Shown here: piece after piece, positions 42,930 to 62,490 of the stretch
Position numbering within the stretch: position 1 is the first letter of the stretch
Layout of the letters: the number at the start of each line of letters is the position of its first letter
NCBI RefSeq assembly: GCF_002234675.1
Contig: NC_019868.2
Coordinates: 26,240,293 to 26,304,292, forward strand
Length of the DNA: 64,000 bases
Direction: 5' to 3'
DNA from: Oryzias latipes
Taxonomy: Eukaryota > Chordata > Actinopteri > Beloniformes > Adrianichthyidae
Position numbers and translations under genes: made by a program
Notes under the pieces: generated by a model
What the model was told of the DNA's origin: nothing
The model's input: only the letters and a program-made list of their open reading frames with translations
Database searches by the model: none

Positions 42930-43399
42930 AGCAGAGGCCGGGGTGTGTCTGTCCTTGTGCGTCGCTGTGTGTGCGTTTGTGGAGGAGCTGTGGAGGACCG
43001 GAGCCAATGCGGGGTTGACAACTGTCCTGCTGTTACTTCAGCCAAAATGGCAAGCCTCAGTCTGTGTCCCTATTCCCATTCTCTGCAGCAGAGTCCTGGA
43101 GAGCTGGAAATGGGTAGAGGATGAAGACAGGAAGGTTAAGAATAGAAATGCCAGAGAGAGAAACTCAAAAAAAGGCAACCCAGGAAGATAAGACATGTTG
43201 GAGTTTTTTAAGGTGGACTTATTCCTCTGCGTCTAAGGTTGCTTTAAATACCAAAAAACACAAATTTAGGTTGAGAAATCGAACTAAGAGGGGCTGAAAG
43301 GACCCGTGCAGCTGACAATGCGCGCCTGGCAAAGGATTTCCGCACACAGGAGGCGGTATCCCTTTAAGAATTTCACGGTATATCAATGCAATCAATAAC

Positions 43400-44200
43400 A
43401 GAGCGACAACAATATGCAAAGATATGCGCATATGCGCAGGTCAAATGTGGAGCGCGCTTTTCAAATACATTTTGACGACTGCTGTTATGTGTGCCAGCCG
43501 AGGCTGAAAGCAGCAGAGACACAGCAAAGACGGGACCGTGGAGGAGAGAAAAAAAAAAACAGGCTGTCTTTTGTCTCGTATCGACGAGCAGCGAGGTGCG
43601 CAACGATGCGGTTGCTGTGGATAAAAAAAAGGGAGCAGGCTGGAGTCCTGCGCGTGGAAACGCGGATCCAAACCCCCGGGAATGTTGGTAATTACGGCGG
43701 AACTTTACGAAGCTTTACGCGGCTCGATCACGGGGTCGCATCGATCTTTTTGTTGTTTTTTCCCGGAGAAGAAGGAGGGGGGGGTAATTATGGTTACCTA
43801 AGAGGACGCAGCTCGACCGACGCCACGACGAGCTTGACCACAGTCCGAGCGGTCGCTGCGACACGCAGCCGCCCGAGCGGCGACGAGACAAGGCGGCCAA
43901 ACCGGCAGGAAGTGCGGCGGAAAAGGGTTGAGCTCACCGTCCGAGCGCGGCCCGATCTCCCCCCGTCAGCCGCGGCGATGAAGTCATGAACTAATGGCGT
44001 GGCGATGGCAGCGTATATGGACGGCGGAGCTGCCGATTCCTCCTCCACCTCTCCGTCCCGGAGGGTCTGCAAACACTCTGCACGGAATTTGGGGGCGTCG
44101 CTCAAAATGCGAAGTGGACTCTGCGGGTCGAGGCTGCGCGGTCACGGCGACCCGTGGAATCCGCGCGCGACCACCGCGCCATGGATCCCGACAAGAGGAG
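43400..44200 (-). promoter_or_regulatory. cxxc5: Probable cxxc5 CpG island and noncoding first exon
   Basis: A CpG-dense interval (GACCACCGCGCC, CGCGCGACC, GCGGCTCGATCACGGGG) lies 0.5-1.3 kb upstream of the cxxc5 ATG. A minus-strand donor, CGGACG then GTGAGC, has its exon edge at 43938. An acceptor-like CTGCTGCAG precedes the coding exon near 43090. Transcription start and exon limits are inferred only. The open frames on both strands here are typical of stop-poor GC-rich DNA. Confidence 0.45.
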
Positions 44201-44937
44201 CGGCGCGTAAAAACACCAAAAACAAAACAAAACAAACACCCACTTTTCTGCTAGAAAATATTGATGAGGGGAAAAAAACAACCAAAACACCCGGAATGAC
44301 TGATGATGCTGCAGCGTTCATTCAATGTTTTAATCCCACTTCAACCTAATCCTGGTTTAAACCTGGATTATTAACTGCAGTTTTCCATGTTTCCAAAGAG
44401 AAGGGAAGTCGCGTAATGTGCGTTTAGTTGGACAGAATCGAGCCAAAGTTTGGCGCAGATGAAAAACGGGATGAAGATCCACACCTGAAGCAGGTCCTGC
44501 AACAACCCCTGCCGCGTGACTCCTGCCGGCCCGCACTCCCGTGGACTCCTCACGCAGGACAGCGGAGTCCACTCCACCTCTTCGGAGAGTCCTCGCTGCA
44601 TCTGGCACGCAGCCAGACACCTCGTGCATGTGCATGTGTGCGTGTCACTATGGGAGCAGGGGCCCACGGTTACTACACCGTCTGGCCTGGACCATCCGTG
44701 TAAACACAGCGTCTTCTAGTGGTCAAGCGCGGAAACTGCCGTGTCTTAAAATGGCCACTGGTGTTTTGGTGGACACTGCAGCACAGCTGCCCCCCCCAAC
44801 CCCCCCTTCAGCCAGGGCCTCACAGAGAGCAACCCCCCCACCCCCCACCCCACTGCAGAGCTGTTTACTCATTATGGAGCGTTAATCCACGGACGTGAAG
44901 CTTTGGATGACACCACGCCGTTCAGAGCTCAATTCTT

Positions 44938-44943
44938 TTTATT
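44938..44943 (-). terminator. Polyadenylation signal of the CISD gene
   Basis: A minus-strand AATAAA lies 436 bp beyond the stop codon of the CDGSH gene. 44944-45378 would be its 3' UTR, including C- and G-rich unique DNA. Confidence 0.5.
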
Positions 44944-45378
44944 AAGACAAGTTGAAACAAACGGCAGCAAGTAGAAAAAAAACACCCAAGAAGCTAAATC
45001 TAACCTTTGAGTTCCTCTGACAATTCTCACAGACCGGTGTTTTAAGGTGGTATGACGATGCTGCTGAGAGGAACTCATTCCAAACATTCAGATGGGTTTA
45101 GAAGCAGATTTACATATAAGGCTGACGGGTCTGCGGGTTTCACGTTTCCACCACCTGCTCCGCACAAAGGCCAGCCAACAACACGCAGACGACACGCTGA
45201 AGACGTGACGGAGCCGGCCTCAGAGTCTTCGATTAGTTTGGGAGCTTAAAAATCACGACGATTATCGGCGGGGCGGGTCGTTCGGGCAGCATCAGCGTCG
45301 TCCTGGTGCCCTGCTGCACAAACATGAAATGGGCCACCGACGGGGACCACCAGGGGCTCCTCCTATCCGTGGGCGGGT

Positions 45379-47116
45379 TCAAGGGTCCTTCTTTTTGATG
45401 ATTAGAGGTCCAACGTTGTCTCCAGTTTGCTCGTTGTGGGCTGCGTGGGAACCGTCGCAGAGCGGGAACTGCAGGGGCGACACACGACACCATGAAGGTC
45501 CTACACTTCTACAAAACTATGAACCACATTCTTTTGACTACCGTTACTCTAACACAGAGAAAAGCAGCTTTGAGCCGAGATGCAACACTTTAGTTGCATC
45601 TGCAAAGCCGACATAAAAAGCAGATTTTCTCCTGTGTCAGAATCAGCCGATTCTCGCAGAAACCGTCGCAGAGTGACGGTACGTCAAGGAACATGCTGGT
45701 GATATTTCCGGTGTTAAAAGGTTAACAATTTTTAGCCAATATAAAATTAAACAAAAAACAAAAAGGCAAAATATGTCCTACTTTGAAACAAGACGCAACT
45801 CTGCTGTTATCACATGTCAACAGTCAAATACAGTGTTGCAGTTCTCGCATGTCAATCACTACAATTATTATTATACATTTACCAGAAAAGACAACATTCA
45901 TGCAGACACTAGAATAAAGTTACAACCCAACGTATGACTTCAACATTTGTGATGATTTACAAAGGATTTAGCCTTTTCCCCCCCGCATCTAAACTCTGAA
46001 ACTATGCTCAACAGATTTAAAAAAAGGAAAGGTTGGAAAATCCCTTAATGCGTTTATTTTTTTCATGCGCGTTTGATGCACATTGAGATCTTTATTTTTG
46101 AGTCATGTTGCCACAGATTTAGTGGTTGAAGCCGAACGCCAGCCTGTAACAAGCCGCTAGCTGAGAGAAAAGGTCATTTCTGTTCTTTGTGTAATAAATG
46201 TAAATAAATATTTTGTTATCTAATGAAAAAGTTTTAGATTTTAGGGTTTTAATACCGTTTTATTTGGTTGCACAGAGCACCAACCTTAGAATTACCTTAA
46301 TTTTGTTTGAAAATTCAAATCCCTCACCACTCCTAGGAACTAATCTCATTTGTACTTTCCATCAGTAGGTCAGACTCTAACCTTCTTTGACTTCCAGCAG
46401 CGGCAGTACACAGCTTTGGAGCCGATGTCCTCCATGTCGAAGCAGTGGACGACTTTCGGGCTGTCTTTGCTGATGAACGTGTTGACTTGGCCCTTCTTGC
46501 TGCTCCGCTTGTTCAGGTATTGGCTGAGGAAAAAGCCTCCCGCTGCCGCGACCACAGCCACCGGCAGAGCCACCAGAAAATGCTCTGCAGCAAAAACACA
46601 GAAATGTATGTAGCCATCGTGACAGGCAGCCAGCTAGCGCCGTTTTTTGTTCTCTGTGTTTCTTTCGCGGATAAATCACATTAAACGATTCTAAAAGAGA
46701 TAAAAGTTCGCACCCACGTGACAGAAAAAATAAACAGACGAGTCACTGTCAGTCTGGTTAAGCAAGTTATGTGATTAACTGTTTATCAGTTGAAGCTTTC
46801 CAGACAGAAACACAATCCACTTTTCTTTGCTTGCTGCTAGCTAGCTATTTTTCCATTCATTTAAAACACAAATATAATAAACTATTGCTTACAATACTAA
46901 CTTACAAGAACATAAAAGTCTACACACGCAAACCATAATTATCAAACAGTCTGAAACGAGCTCGTTCACAATCACAGTTTATGCTAACTTGTGCAAAGCT
47001 AACCCCGCATTTTCGGAAGGTTCGTTACCTTTGCTTAACCTGAAACCTGAGCCGGCCACAACAGGCGCGGACGCGACTGACAGCTGCGGCATGTCAGGTA
47101 AACTCAGGGAAGTCAT
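45379..47116 (-). CDS. cisd1: CDGSH iron-sulfur domain protein, CISD1 (mitoNEET) type, three exons, 126 aa
   Basis: Exons: 47029-47116 (ATG at 47116), 46382-46584 and 45379-45468 (TGA), with GT-AG borders and phases 1 and 0. Exon 2 carries a hydrophobic membrane anchor ([17 protein letters not shown], about residues 33-49), then [17 protein letters not shown] and the first half of the iron-sulfur motif, [11 protein letters not shown]. Exon 3 completes it with [13 protein letters not shown] and [13 protein letters not shown]. The CxC...CDGSH three-Cys one-His cluster ligands are all present. CISD1 is an outer mitochondrial membrane 2Fe-2S protein. The [12 protein letters not shown] stretch is closer to CISD1 than to CISD2. 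The N-terminus ([14 protein letters not shown]) is unlike human CISD1 and about 20 residues longer. The gene lies between cxxc5 and ube2d2, where mammals have no CISD gene. It could be a separate paralogue and not the 10q21-type CISD1. Intron 2 contains a family H repeat. Confidence 0.9.
45500..45725 (+). repeat. Dispersed repeat family H, copy 3, in intron 2 of the CISD gene
   Basis: CACATTCTTTTGACTACCGTTAC, CAGAGAAAAGCAGCTTTGAG, GATTTTCTCCTGTGTCAGAA and ATATTTCCGGTGTTAAAAGG align with copies 1, 2 and 4. Confidence 0.6.
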
Positions 47117-47300
47117 GTATTTCTGCTGAGCGCTGTGTTGCTGGCGGTCAACGCGAAGCAGCAAGGTCAACTAGAGAACTAGCCAAGAAACGGTGCTGTC
47201 CTCATTCAGTGACGCAACTCCTACGTCACCACGCAGCGACGAATCAGAGCCGAGGACAAAGGAAGAGAGAGCCAATGACGTTTTCCCCGAGAGACATAAC
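47117..47300 (-). promoter_or_regulatory. Probable CISD gene promoter
   Basis: CpG-bearing DNA directly upstream of the ATG includes a CRE-like TACGTCA (near 47221-47227) and two TGACG cores. It sits between the CISD start and the downstream end of ube2d2, so a local promoter is expected. No TATA box is evident. Confidence 0.4.
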
Positions 47301-47756
47301 ACTTCCGGATTAGTTTGCTTTGTTTATTGTAAACAAATCTTAATCTTTAAATTTACATAATAGACCATTTTTAGTGAATATATTTTGACCATGAAATAAA
47401 CCCATTTCCAGACGTCACCGTGATCATTTATTTTGTTGGGTCTCAGTTTCCGGATATGTTTGTAAACAAATCATCCCCTTAGCACCATTGTATATTTTAA
47501 TAGCAGCTTCTATGTTCAACAAGCTTAATAGAAAGTGGAAGTTATTATGTACCAACAACTACTTTTAAAAACCAGCAGAGGGCAGTAACATTTCCATTCA
47601 GACAGGCCAATTTATTAATTTATTTTATTATTCCTTAATTTCTTAACATATTTATAAACTTCAGTTACTAGTTTCACTAAAACCTGTTTTCCCACTGAGA
47701 AGAAAAAATTCCCAATAATTCATTCATGTTGAGAAACTAAAATTCCATGAAAGTCT

Positions 47757-47762
47757 TTTATT
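47757..47762 (-). terminator. ube2d2: Candidate polyadenylation signal of ube2d2
   Basis: A minus-strand AATAAA lies 1.4 kb past the ube2d2 stop. The interval 47763-49161 is a candidate long 3' UTR containing T-rich and G-rich low-complexity patches. Other weaker signals exist, so the true end may be elsewhere. Confidence 0.35.
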
Positions 47763-49161
47763 CATGACAAACAGTAACATGATGCTCATGTATTTTTTAG
47801 CACAGGGTAATTAATGTCTGGATGGGATCAGCCTTCCGAAGATGTTTAAGCGCGTGTGCGATATTGCTTTGATCTTTGCGCTGCCGCCTTCTGTAAATCC
47901 TGGCCAACAATGAATCAGCACAAGGGCACGTTTTTTTTTTTTTTTTTTACACAGTTTAATCAACACACAAAGCTCAACGAGCCTCTCAGGTAATTCAATA
48001 TACAGAGGTTTTTGTGCAAGAAGAGTGTGTTTCTCCTCGCACCCAGAGCCCAAGCCAGTCCCATAGCCATTTAAGATGTTAGCCGCTAAATTTGAGATTT
48101 CGCAAAAAGAGAAAAATAAAAAATAAAAAGAACCAACGGAAAAGAAATAAGCAAACTAGAGAGTTACGGGGTAAGGAAATAAAAACACAGGTTAAACTAA
48201 GAAAAAAAATATTTGCTTAAATACCTGGTCTTCACCTTAAGAAGAAAGAAAAGATGGTGCTGATGACATGGGGTTACAGCTGTTCATGCATTTGTGTGTG
48301 CGCATGTGTGCATAAGGGGGTCCACTTGGGTGAGATGATATAGTATGACGATGGGGGAGAGGGGGGGTGAAGATAAATTCAAGTCCTTTCATAGAATCCA
48401 ACAGAAGAGCAGAACAGGCTATGTGCATTTTATCATCTGACACCACCCACAATGACTTCTGGTTTGTTTGTCTTTTTCCTTTTTTTATTATAAAATACAG
48501 AGTGCCCTTTGACTCACGCGCTAAAACTGCTTTCTTGAATCATCACCTCTACGGATGGAGATTATCATGACAGCAGAAACAAGAAAGGGTGCGGTGTAAA
48601 AATCCCTCCATCTAATGTCTCCCCCCCCCCCACCTTTTTCTTGGAAAACAAGACAGGAAATAAAAAATGTAAAAAAAAAAAAGAAAAAAAAAGGTCCCCA
48701 CATAAGCTGACATGTGGCCAAAGGAATGCTTTTAGTGATGGTGGGTGAGGATGAAGAGGGAGGAAGAATAACTGGAAACGCTGCTCAACCTACATAGTGA
48801 CAAAGCTGAACTGAATTCAAAAGTCAGGACGTGTTTTCAGCTGTTGCGTATTTTTGTTTTATCTCATGTTTGGTATTCGATACGTACACTTCAGGGAGGG
48901 GTGGGGGAGCAGGTGAGCTGAGAGGCGGGGAAGACAGTCAAACGGATGGGGAACTATTGGGGGTGGGTGGGGTGGGGTGGGGGGTTTAGAGGGAACTCTG
49001 ATGAAGGGGGCGGGCGTGGCTCAAAGAAAGCACTCCAATGGAAACCAACAAGTTTTAAACTTTTCTTTTGTTTGTACGGTTTTGTGTTTGTTTTCTCTTT
49101 ACATCTGAAGCTCCCCTAGCCGTATGTCGTAGAGGTGGTTGGCAATGCTTCTACCGCAGCA

Positions 49162-56474
<7,313 letters not shown>

Positions 56475-57937
56475 CTAAAAAACAAAACAAGAGAAATTGG
56501 TCAGAAAACAGGAAGAACAGGAAAAACAACCGAAAAAATATGATTTAACTGCGGGTTTCTGTAGAAACTCTTTCAGTAGGTGAATCTCAAAAATATTTCT
56601 GCCAAAAATTCTACCTAATCAATAATTATGGCTGCAGATTACTATCAAATTCCTTCCTCAAGGGGATTTTAATACAAACAATCATTCAGACGCATATTGT
56701 TTGTTTACGACTCAAAGTTATAGTTCATAAATATAGATTGCTAAATCAATACTTTGGGGTTATAAAAAGCTTTTCGCAGCGACAGTGAGGCAGTGTTAAA
56801 AAAATGTCTTTACATCCACGTTTTGGTCCCAGCATGAGACTCTGCTCAGCTGGTGGTTTATTTTGTTTTTGCTTTTACTTTTATTTTACTTTTAGTTGTT
56901 GTTTTAAATTCTTTGAATATTAATGTATGTTCCTGTTAAGGTGCCGTAGGAATAAAAGTGAATCCATTTTCTTATAGTGATTCAAAGTAAACGTATTTTA
57001 ACATCAAAAACCGACAAATGTTCGAAAAACAAAAACAAAAAACAGAATCCCTTCAAAAACAAGATAAATCCAAACATTTGATCATGTGATGTTTTCAACC
57101 CTTTCATAATTTTAACTATTTTGAAAGTATCTATGGGTTTAAGGCTGTAAATAGGTGAGGTTAGAACAGAAAACAAAGCAGGATTTTTAAAAAAGAAAAG
57201 AAATCCACAATAATTCTGGTGGAACTACTTCAACACGTCACAGCCTCCTGCTGAGCCATGAAAACAAACTGCCAGATGAAAAAATTACAAAACACCACAG
57301 CAATTATTTATGGCATGACAAGCAGCCGCACTTCATTGTCGTGTGATTAGTCCGACGCTGGATGGCAGGAAATGTCACGCATAGAGACATCTTTACCACA
57401 GACCTTTCCACTTAGTGCACTTCTTGATTTTTAAAATGGGCCTGACAATCAGGATGGAGCACAGAAACATGGAAAAAGTATTTAAATGACCAAAACCAGA
57501 AAGGTGTTTGGCTTTAGAACGCTTTTATTATCTTCATATTTTGCCGAGCTGTGCCTCTGTCTATGAAAAGAGCAGGTGTGGCGACACTCAGGGGAATTGA
57601 ATCCTTTCCAAGTAAAGGCCAGCTGCTGGTAAATTCAGAGGTTAACCATGAGGTTGATTATTATCAAAGTGGAAAAACGTGGTCTAAACCTCGAAGAGCT
57701 GCTTAAGTTTAGACAGAAAAAGATCATTCTTTATAATAATCGTGTCAGCTGTTGGTGTGCCAACATCAGAGCTGTGACTCCTCACGGATATGTTACTTTT
57801 AAAACTTTCCTACTTATGAAAAGAGGAATTCCTTTAGTGTCTACTCACCATGTTAGAAGAACAGTTTATCAAAGTTGTGTTCAAAGAAACATGAAGATTC
57901 AAACGTTAGGATTCAGACTACGCTTGAGTATGTGTAG

Positions 57938-58200
57938 TGGCTGGATGGCTCCGTTGGCTGCCTTTGGGACTGGCAGATGGGATATCAGGGTTCATTTCCC
58001 AGGGGGCAAGACCCTTCACACTACTGCCCAACTATGAAGCTACAAGGGGGCACAAGTCTGGGTCTCCCTGTGGGGTCCCCAACCCGGATAAAATACAGGG
58101 TTGAGTCAGGAAGGGCATCCGGCGTAAAAACTCTGCCAAACTACCCGTGCGACTCAGTGAAAGCTGATTTGGCGATTCATGCCAACAGCTAAGCTCATTG
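57938..58200 (+). mobile_element. tRNA-derived SINE
   Basis: The head has an A-box-like TGGATGGCTCCGTTGG and a B box GGTTCATTTCC at 57990-58000. The body contains CCCCAACCCGGATAAAATA, CAGGGTTGAGTCAGG and GGGCATCCGGCGTAAAAAC, a typical fish SINE end. The same body occurs at 25165-25335. Confidence 0.7.
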
Positions 58201-58204
58201 TTTT

Positions 58205-58460
58205 ACGCTTTAAGTCGTGTAGCCTGCTTTCAAGTGGTAACGCTGTGGACTTTCAACAAGCTCACTACTGAGGCAAGAGTGTGGTTCGAAAAAAAAAAAA
58301 AAAAAAAAAAAAGAGTGGTTGCCATAGAAACATCAACTTAGACCAACTAAAACAAATGAATTGACTTCATGTGGTTGGAGCCAGAAGTAGGCCATTTTCT
58401 ATGGGTGACATCAGACTCGCCCACTCAGTCCAGCTCTCTTATACAGTCAATGGCAGCTAC
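58205..58460 (+). repeat. Dispersed repeat family B, copy 4, with poly(A) insertion
   Basis: TAGCCTGCTTTCAAGTGG, CAACAAGCTCACTACTGAGGC, AGAGTGGTTGCCATAGAAAC, GGTTGGAGCCAGAAGTAGGCC and CAGTCAATGGC follow the family B order. A24 (58289-58312) is inserted in the middle. Confidence 0.7.
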
Positions 58461-60319
58461 CTAAACTGTTCTCTCTGCTGATCTCTCTCTCGTAAATTTA
58501 TGACACAACCCGTGAAGGTTACAATGAGTAGAATGAAGCGCGTTTGGGCTTTAACGTTTCTGCATGACAACAGTTTGAGGCTGGAGGTGACTTGGTTTCT
58601 CAGGTCAAGCCATAAAAACAGAAATAGAAATTTGTGACGTTGCTAAAAGCAAATCCAGCAACTTGGGTCTTGCAAACAACTGAAACTGTAACTGAAGAGC
58701 TCAAAAGATTTACAAAAACCCAACCCAAAAACTCTGACCCCAGCAGTAGCTACACCTCTGTCCATGCCCTTTTTGAATCAAGTTTATGTAATATCAGAAC
58801 CTGCTGTCAGCTAATCAACACATCACATCAACACAGACTCAGAGCTAGAGAACTGAAAACAGAGCAGACAGTATGATGGAGTTTAACTCTTAGTAACTAG
58901 AGGTGCTCAGCAGGTGGGAGTTCCAACAAAGCATTACAGCCATGAAGGCTCTTGATAAATGGACCAGACTGACATGTTGTGGCTAACTAACATTAGTGCA
59001 CATGCCTCATTGTTCACTTCTATACGTTATAAAATAAATACAGTGGTACTTCACTTTATCAGAGTTCAACTTTTGCAGTCTCGCAGTTTTATTCCCCATC
59101 CTCTTAAATGACACATTGTGTTCTGCATCCTGATATGCTGAAAGATCATTGTCAATCGATTACCTCTGTGCCGTGTCTCCTGTACAGAATGCTTTGAGTT
59201 TGGCAAATCTACATGAACTTTCAATCATGAGCAGATCTTCCTTTTCATTCTATAATACTGGGAGTGTTTGAACTTTCAGAGAGAGAGAGCGAAAAGTGTG
59301 AAAATGTCCATGTGTTTGAGAAAAGTATATAAAATGTATAGTGAGGGTTATTAAAGCCTTAAAACATCCATGATTATTGTAAAAAATAGAGATAATTTTT
59401 AGATCTGGTCTGTCGCAGGTTTGTTTTGGAATATAACTCCTGCAAACAAAAGGTGAACACTATTCAGTAGCAGTGACTTCATTCTAGAACTTGAGTAAAA
59501 AAAACTAAAGGGGAAAAAAAAAATTTTTAATCAATGGTCAATGTTTGTGTCAGAGAAAAGCAGACGGATTAAATAAAACTTCTGACTAAAGCTACTTCCT
59601 ACACAAACATTCTTTATTTCTTGTACAAGATCTACAGAAGATCTACAGGAAACGTCCTACCTGTCATTGAAACCAAGATTACATTATTAAGTATTGAGGT
59701 AAACTTTTGTTATTGACTCAATACTTGTTTTCTGCATAATTATACCAATAGATTCTTTAAAACGGGATTTACAGCATCAAACATTTTTACTTTTAGTCCA
59801 GAGTTTGTTTTTGAAATGATCTTGCCCTGAGTACGACTGTGGTGTTAACTCCACATCCTTGTACCTGCATGTTACGTCTGCCGTCCACACACAGCAGCGA
59901 AACCCTGGAGAACCAGCTTTTCAAAGTATGCAGTGAACTTCAACACAAAGTCAACTGTGGAGATAAACGTGACGCGGAGCAGAAAACCAGAGCAGCAAAA
60001 ATGTAAATGCAACGTGCTCGCATTAGAAACATTTTGCATAAGCCCAGCAGATAGTTGGTCCTGAAAGCTTACCTCTGCTGGTATAGCAGTGATGGTTGTA
60101 GAGCTGGACTGTTAAACAAGATCTTAGAGTGAAATGTTGCTAAAGGAATGGAGAAGAAGAGTTCTGGTGACCATTTCTAAGAAGGGAGATATTCAGAGTT
60201 GTTGAAACTACAGAAAAATAAAGCTGATAGGCTGAGGTCAGAAATGAACATTTAGGAGTAACAGTTTCATTCCAAGAAAGAGCTTCACAGAAGCAATTTT
60301 TGCTTAGGATGGTGCTGGG

Positions 60320-60720
60320 GAAGAACAGAGAGGGTCAGCGGGGGCTACGTTGTGTCTTTGTAGATCTACAGAAAGTCTGACAGGATACAAAGAAAGGAGC
60401 TGTGGTTTGTAATAGGAAGTCTGGACACAGTAGCACAGAAGATTGGGAGAGAGGACTTTGCTGGAATGAGAGCTGGAAGACGGTGAGACGTGCTGTAGCA
60501 AAGGAGCAGTTTAAGGTGGAGGTGGGACTGCATCAAAGATCAGCTTTGATCTCCTTGCTTCTGTGGTGATGGACAGACTGACTATTAAGTTACACAGTCG
60601 TCTTTTTGAATCACGATATTTGCAGATGACATTGTGGTCTGTAGTGAAAGCAGGAAGCAGATGGAGGAACATCTAGAGAGATGGAGGTTTGGAAGGAGAG
60701 GAATATAGTCTTTACTCATA
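60320..60720 (+). pseudogene. RTE-type LINE reverse-transcriptase fragment
   Basis: Across frame changes the translated pieces are FKVEVGLHQRSAL, then VVMDRLT, then the FADD-box region (TTTGCAGATGACATTGTGG encodes FADDIV) and SRKQMEEHLERWRF. This order matches the conserved core of RTE (BovB-like, fish Rex3-like) reverse transcriptases. Stops and small indels break it throughout. The element is 5' truncated. Confidence 0.7.
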
Positions 60721-61224
60721 TAACAATATAAAGAAGCAAATAACTGATCTCATCATCCATCATCCTCGTGATCCGTCTCTCTGATTTGGTTGCACCAAAG
60801 CATCAAACATAAATACCATAAGACTACAAACATTCACTAAAGGTAAAAGTTGGATTAAGGTAATAAATACAGTTATCTACTTTTGTATACAAGTTTTGGG
60901 TTTCTTCTCAGTTTTTTTTGCTTTTAAAAATTCTTAAACAAACACAACCATCAGATACTGCTACAAAATCCACCAATATTCATATTCAATATGTTGATCC
61001 CTGGAGGAACCCAGGTGTTGCAGCCCCAAAAACTATCAGGCAGCGTCAGTGTCGCTAATCCTCAGCGTGTTTATGTGAACCTCTGCAGCTGGTTGGGTTT
61101 GTTATTTGCATGATTGTTTTATAAAGTGGGAAATGTGTTTGTCTGAAAATAAGGTTTTGTTTGTCCACTTTGACCCGTCACTCATATCTATATAAAACCG
61201 GTCATGTGAACGCTCAACGGCTCT

Positions 61225-61400
61225 TGGAATAAAGGGCAGCGGAGGCTTAGAAACACCTATCGACGGCTGGAGGGTAGCTGGTTTGAGTCCCAGTAACAAC
61301 AGGATTAAACCAGGATGAGACAGATGTGTGCAGCAGCATTTGCTCTAGCCCTGTGGTTCCCCCTGAGCAAGGCACAAGTTCAGGTTAACTCAGAGTTAAA
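61225..61400 (+). mobile_element. Possible SINE head
   Basis: GGTTTGAGTCCC at 61280-61291 resembles a B box, followed by body words CAGATGTGTGCAGCAGC and CCCCTGAGCAAGGCAC that are common in fish tRNA-like repeats. The A box is unclear. Confidence 0.35.
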
Positions 61401-61984
61401 ACCTGCTGGAAGGCAATTGTTAGAATATATGAATCGATAATGTTTTGGCTTTTAAACGCCAGTTTCATCATCGGGGGTTGCTGGTTACAGTTTTGTTTAA
61501 AGTCTCAAAATTCAAACATTTGTAGAAAAATGAGTCAATTAAAAAGAATTTAAAAAAATAAAGATTTCCTCTCAAAGATTTATGTAAATGTGTCAAATCA
61601 AACAGATTCTATAAAGCAGACACAGCAGGGAGGGGTTTGACAATGCTTTACAGCCAATCAGGACTGCAAAGAATAAAAAAAGCGTTCAAAATTGCACTAA
61701 AAAAATCTGCTAAACCGCAAAAGATGAACTGTGATATAGCGAGGGAACACTATGCGTCTAACCCCAAACCCATTATCCCTTTGAAGAGATATGGTTGGAT
61801 AAAAAACCCATCAGATTCTGTGCATTGAGTTCTGATTTAAGGAGAAAAGTTCAATTATGATTCACTGCTGAACACATCAGACCGGGTCCATGCCAGAGTC
61901 CAACTGATCTGTGTTCTGGCCTACTTCTGCAGGAGGAAGTCCTGATGCATTTTATCTCCTCCTGGGGAGTGGGAGTGCTTCCAG

Positions 61985-62490
61985 ATTCCAGTTGGCTCAT
62001 CCGTGCTCCTGTACCTGACCGTGTACCTCGTCTCTGGCTCGCCTCTACTACTGCTCCAACACCTGGCTGTGGATCCCGTCTCCGGCTCGTCTCGCCCCTC
62101 CAGCCGTCCCCCAACTGGACATTTGCTGGACTTTAAATATGTAGTTGTAGGGTTAGATAAGTTAATAGATAGTTCTCTGAGTTCTGGTAAATCGCCTGTC
62201 CGTCCTGGGGGAGGATCCCTCCTTCATGTGGACACCCCTGAGGTTTCTTTGTTTTTTCTGGAATCCGTATTTTTAGGAGTTTTTCCTTACCGCGAAGGGG
62301 GGGTCTAAGGGCAGGGATGTCCAGTTTAGTCTGTTTAGTTAGAGTTTAGTATTATCTTATTGAATTTTATGCATTTATGATCCTTTTTGATTGTATGTTT
62401 ACCTTACAATTACCGGTACGAAGCCCATCGAGACGACTATTGTTGGGAATTTGGGCTATACAAATAAAACTGAATTGAATCTGAAGTCGT
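61985..62490 (+). repeat. Dispersed repeat family A, copy 2
   Basis: This is the plus-strand counterpart of 6146-6640, better preserved, with CCTGGGGGAGGATCCC, TTTTTCCTTACCGCG, ACCGGTACGAAGCCC and an AAATAAAACTGAATTGAATC end. It has no coding capacity. Confidence 0.75.

Noticed and set aside
42186-43124. 312-codon plus-strand frame opposite cxxc5
   Set aside because: It is the antisense shadow of the GC-rich cxxc5 coding exon, whose minus-strand product is clearly conserved.
43414-44254. Several open frames on both strands upstream of cxxc5
   Set aside because: CpG-island DNA is poor in stop codons. No frame shows homology, and the region fits a promoter with a noncoding exon.
45233-45493. 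86-codon minus-strand frame
   Set aside because: It is the wrong frame across the third CISD exon. The correct frame reads FPLCDGSH.
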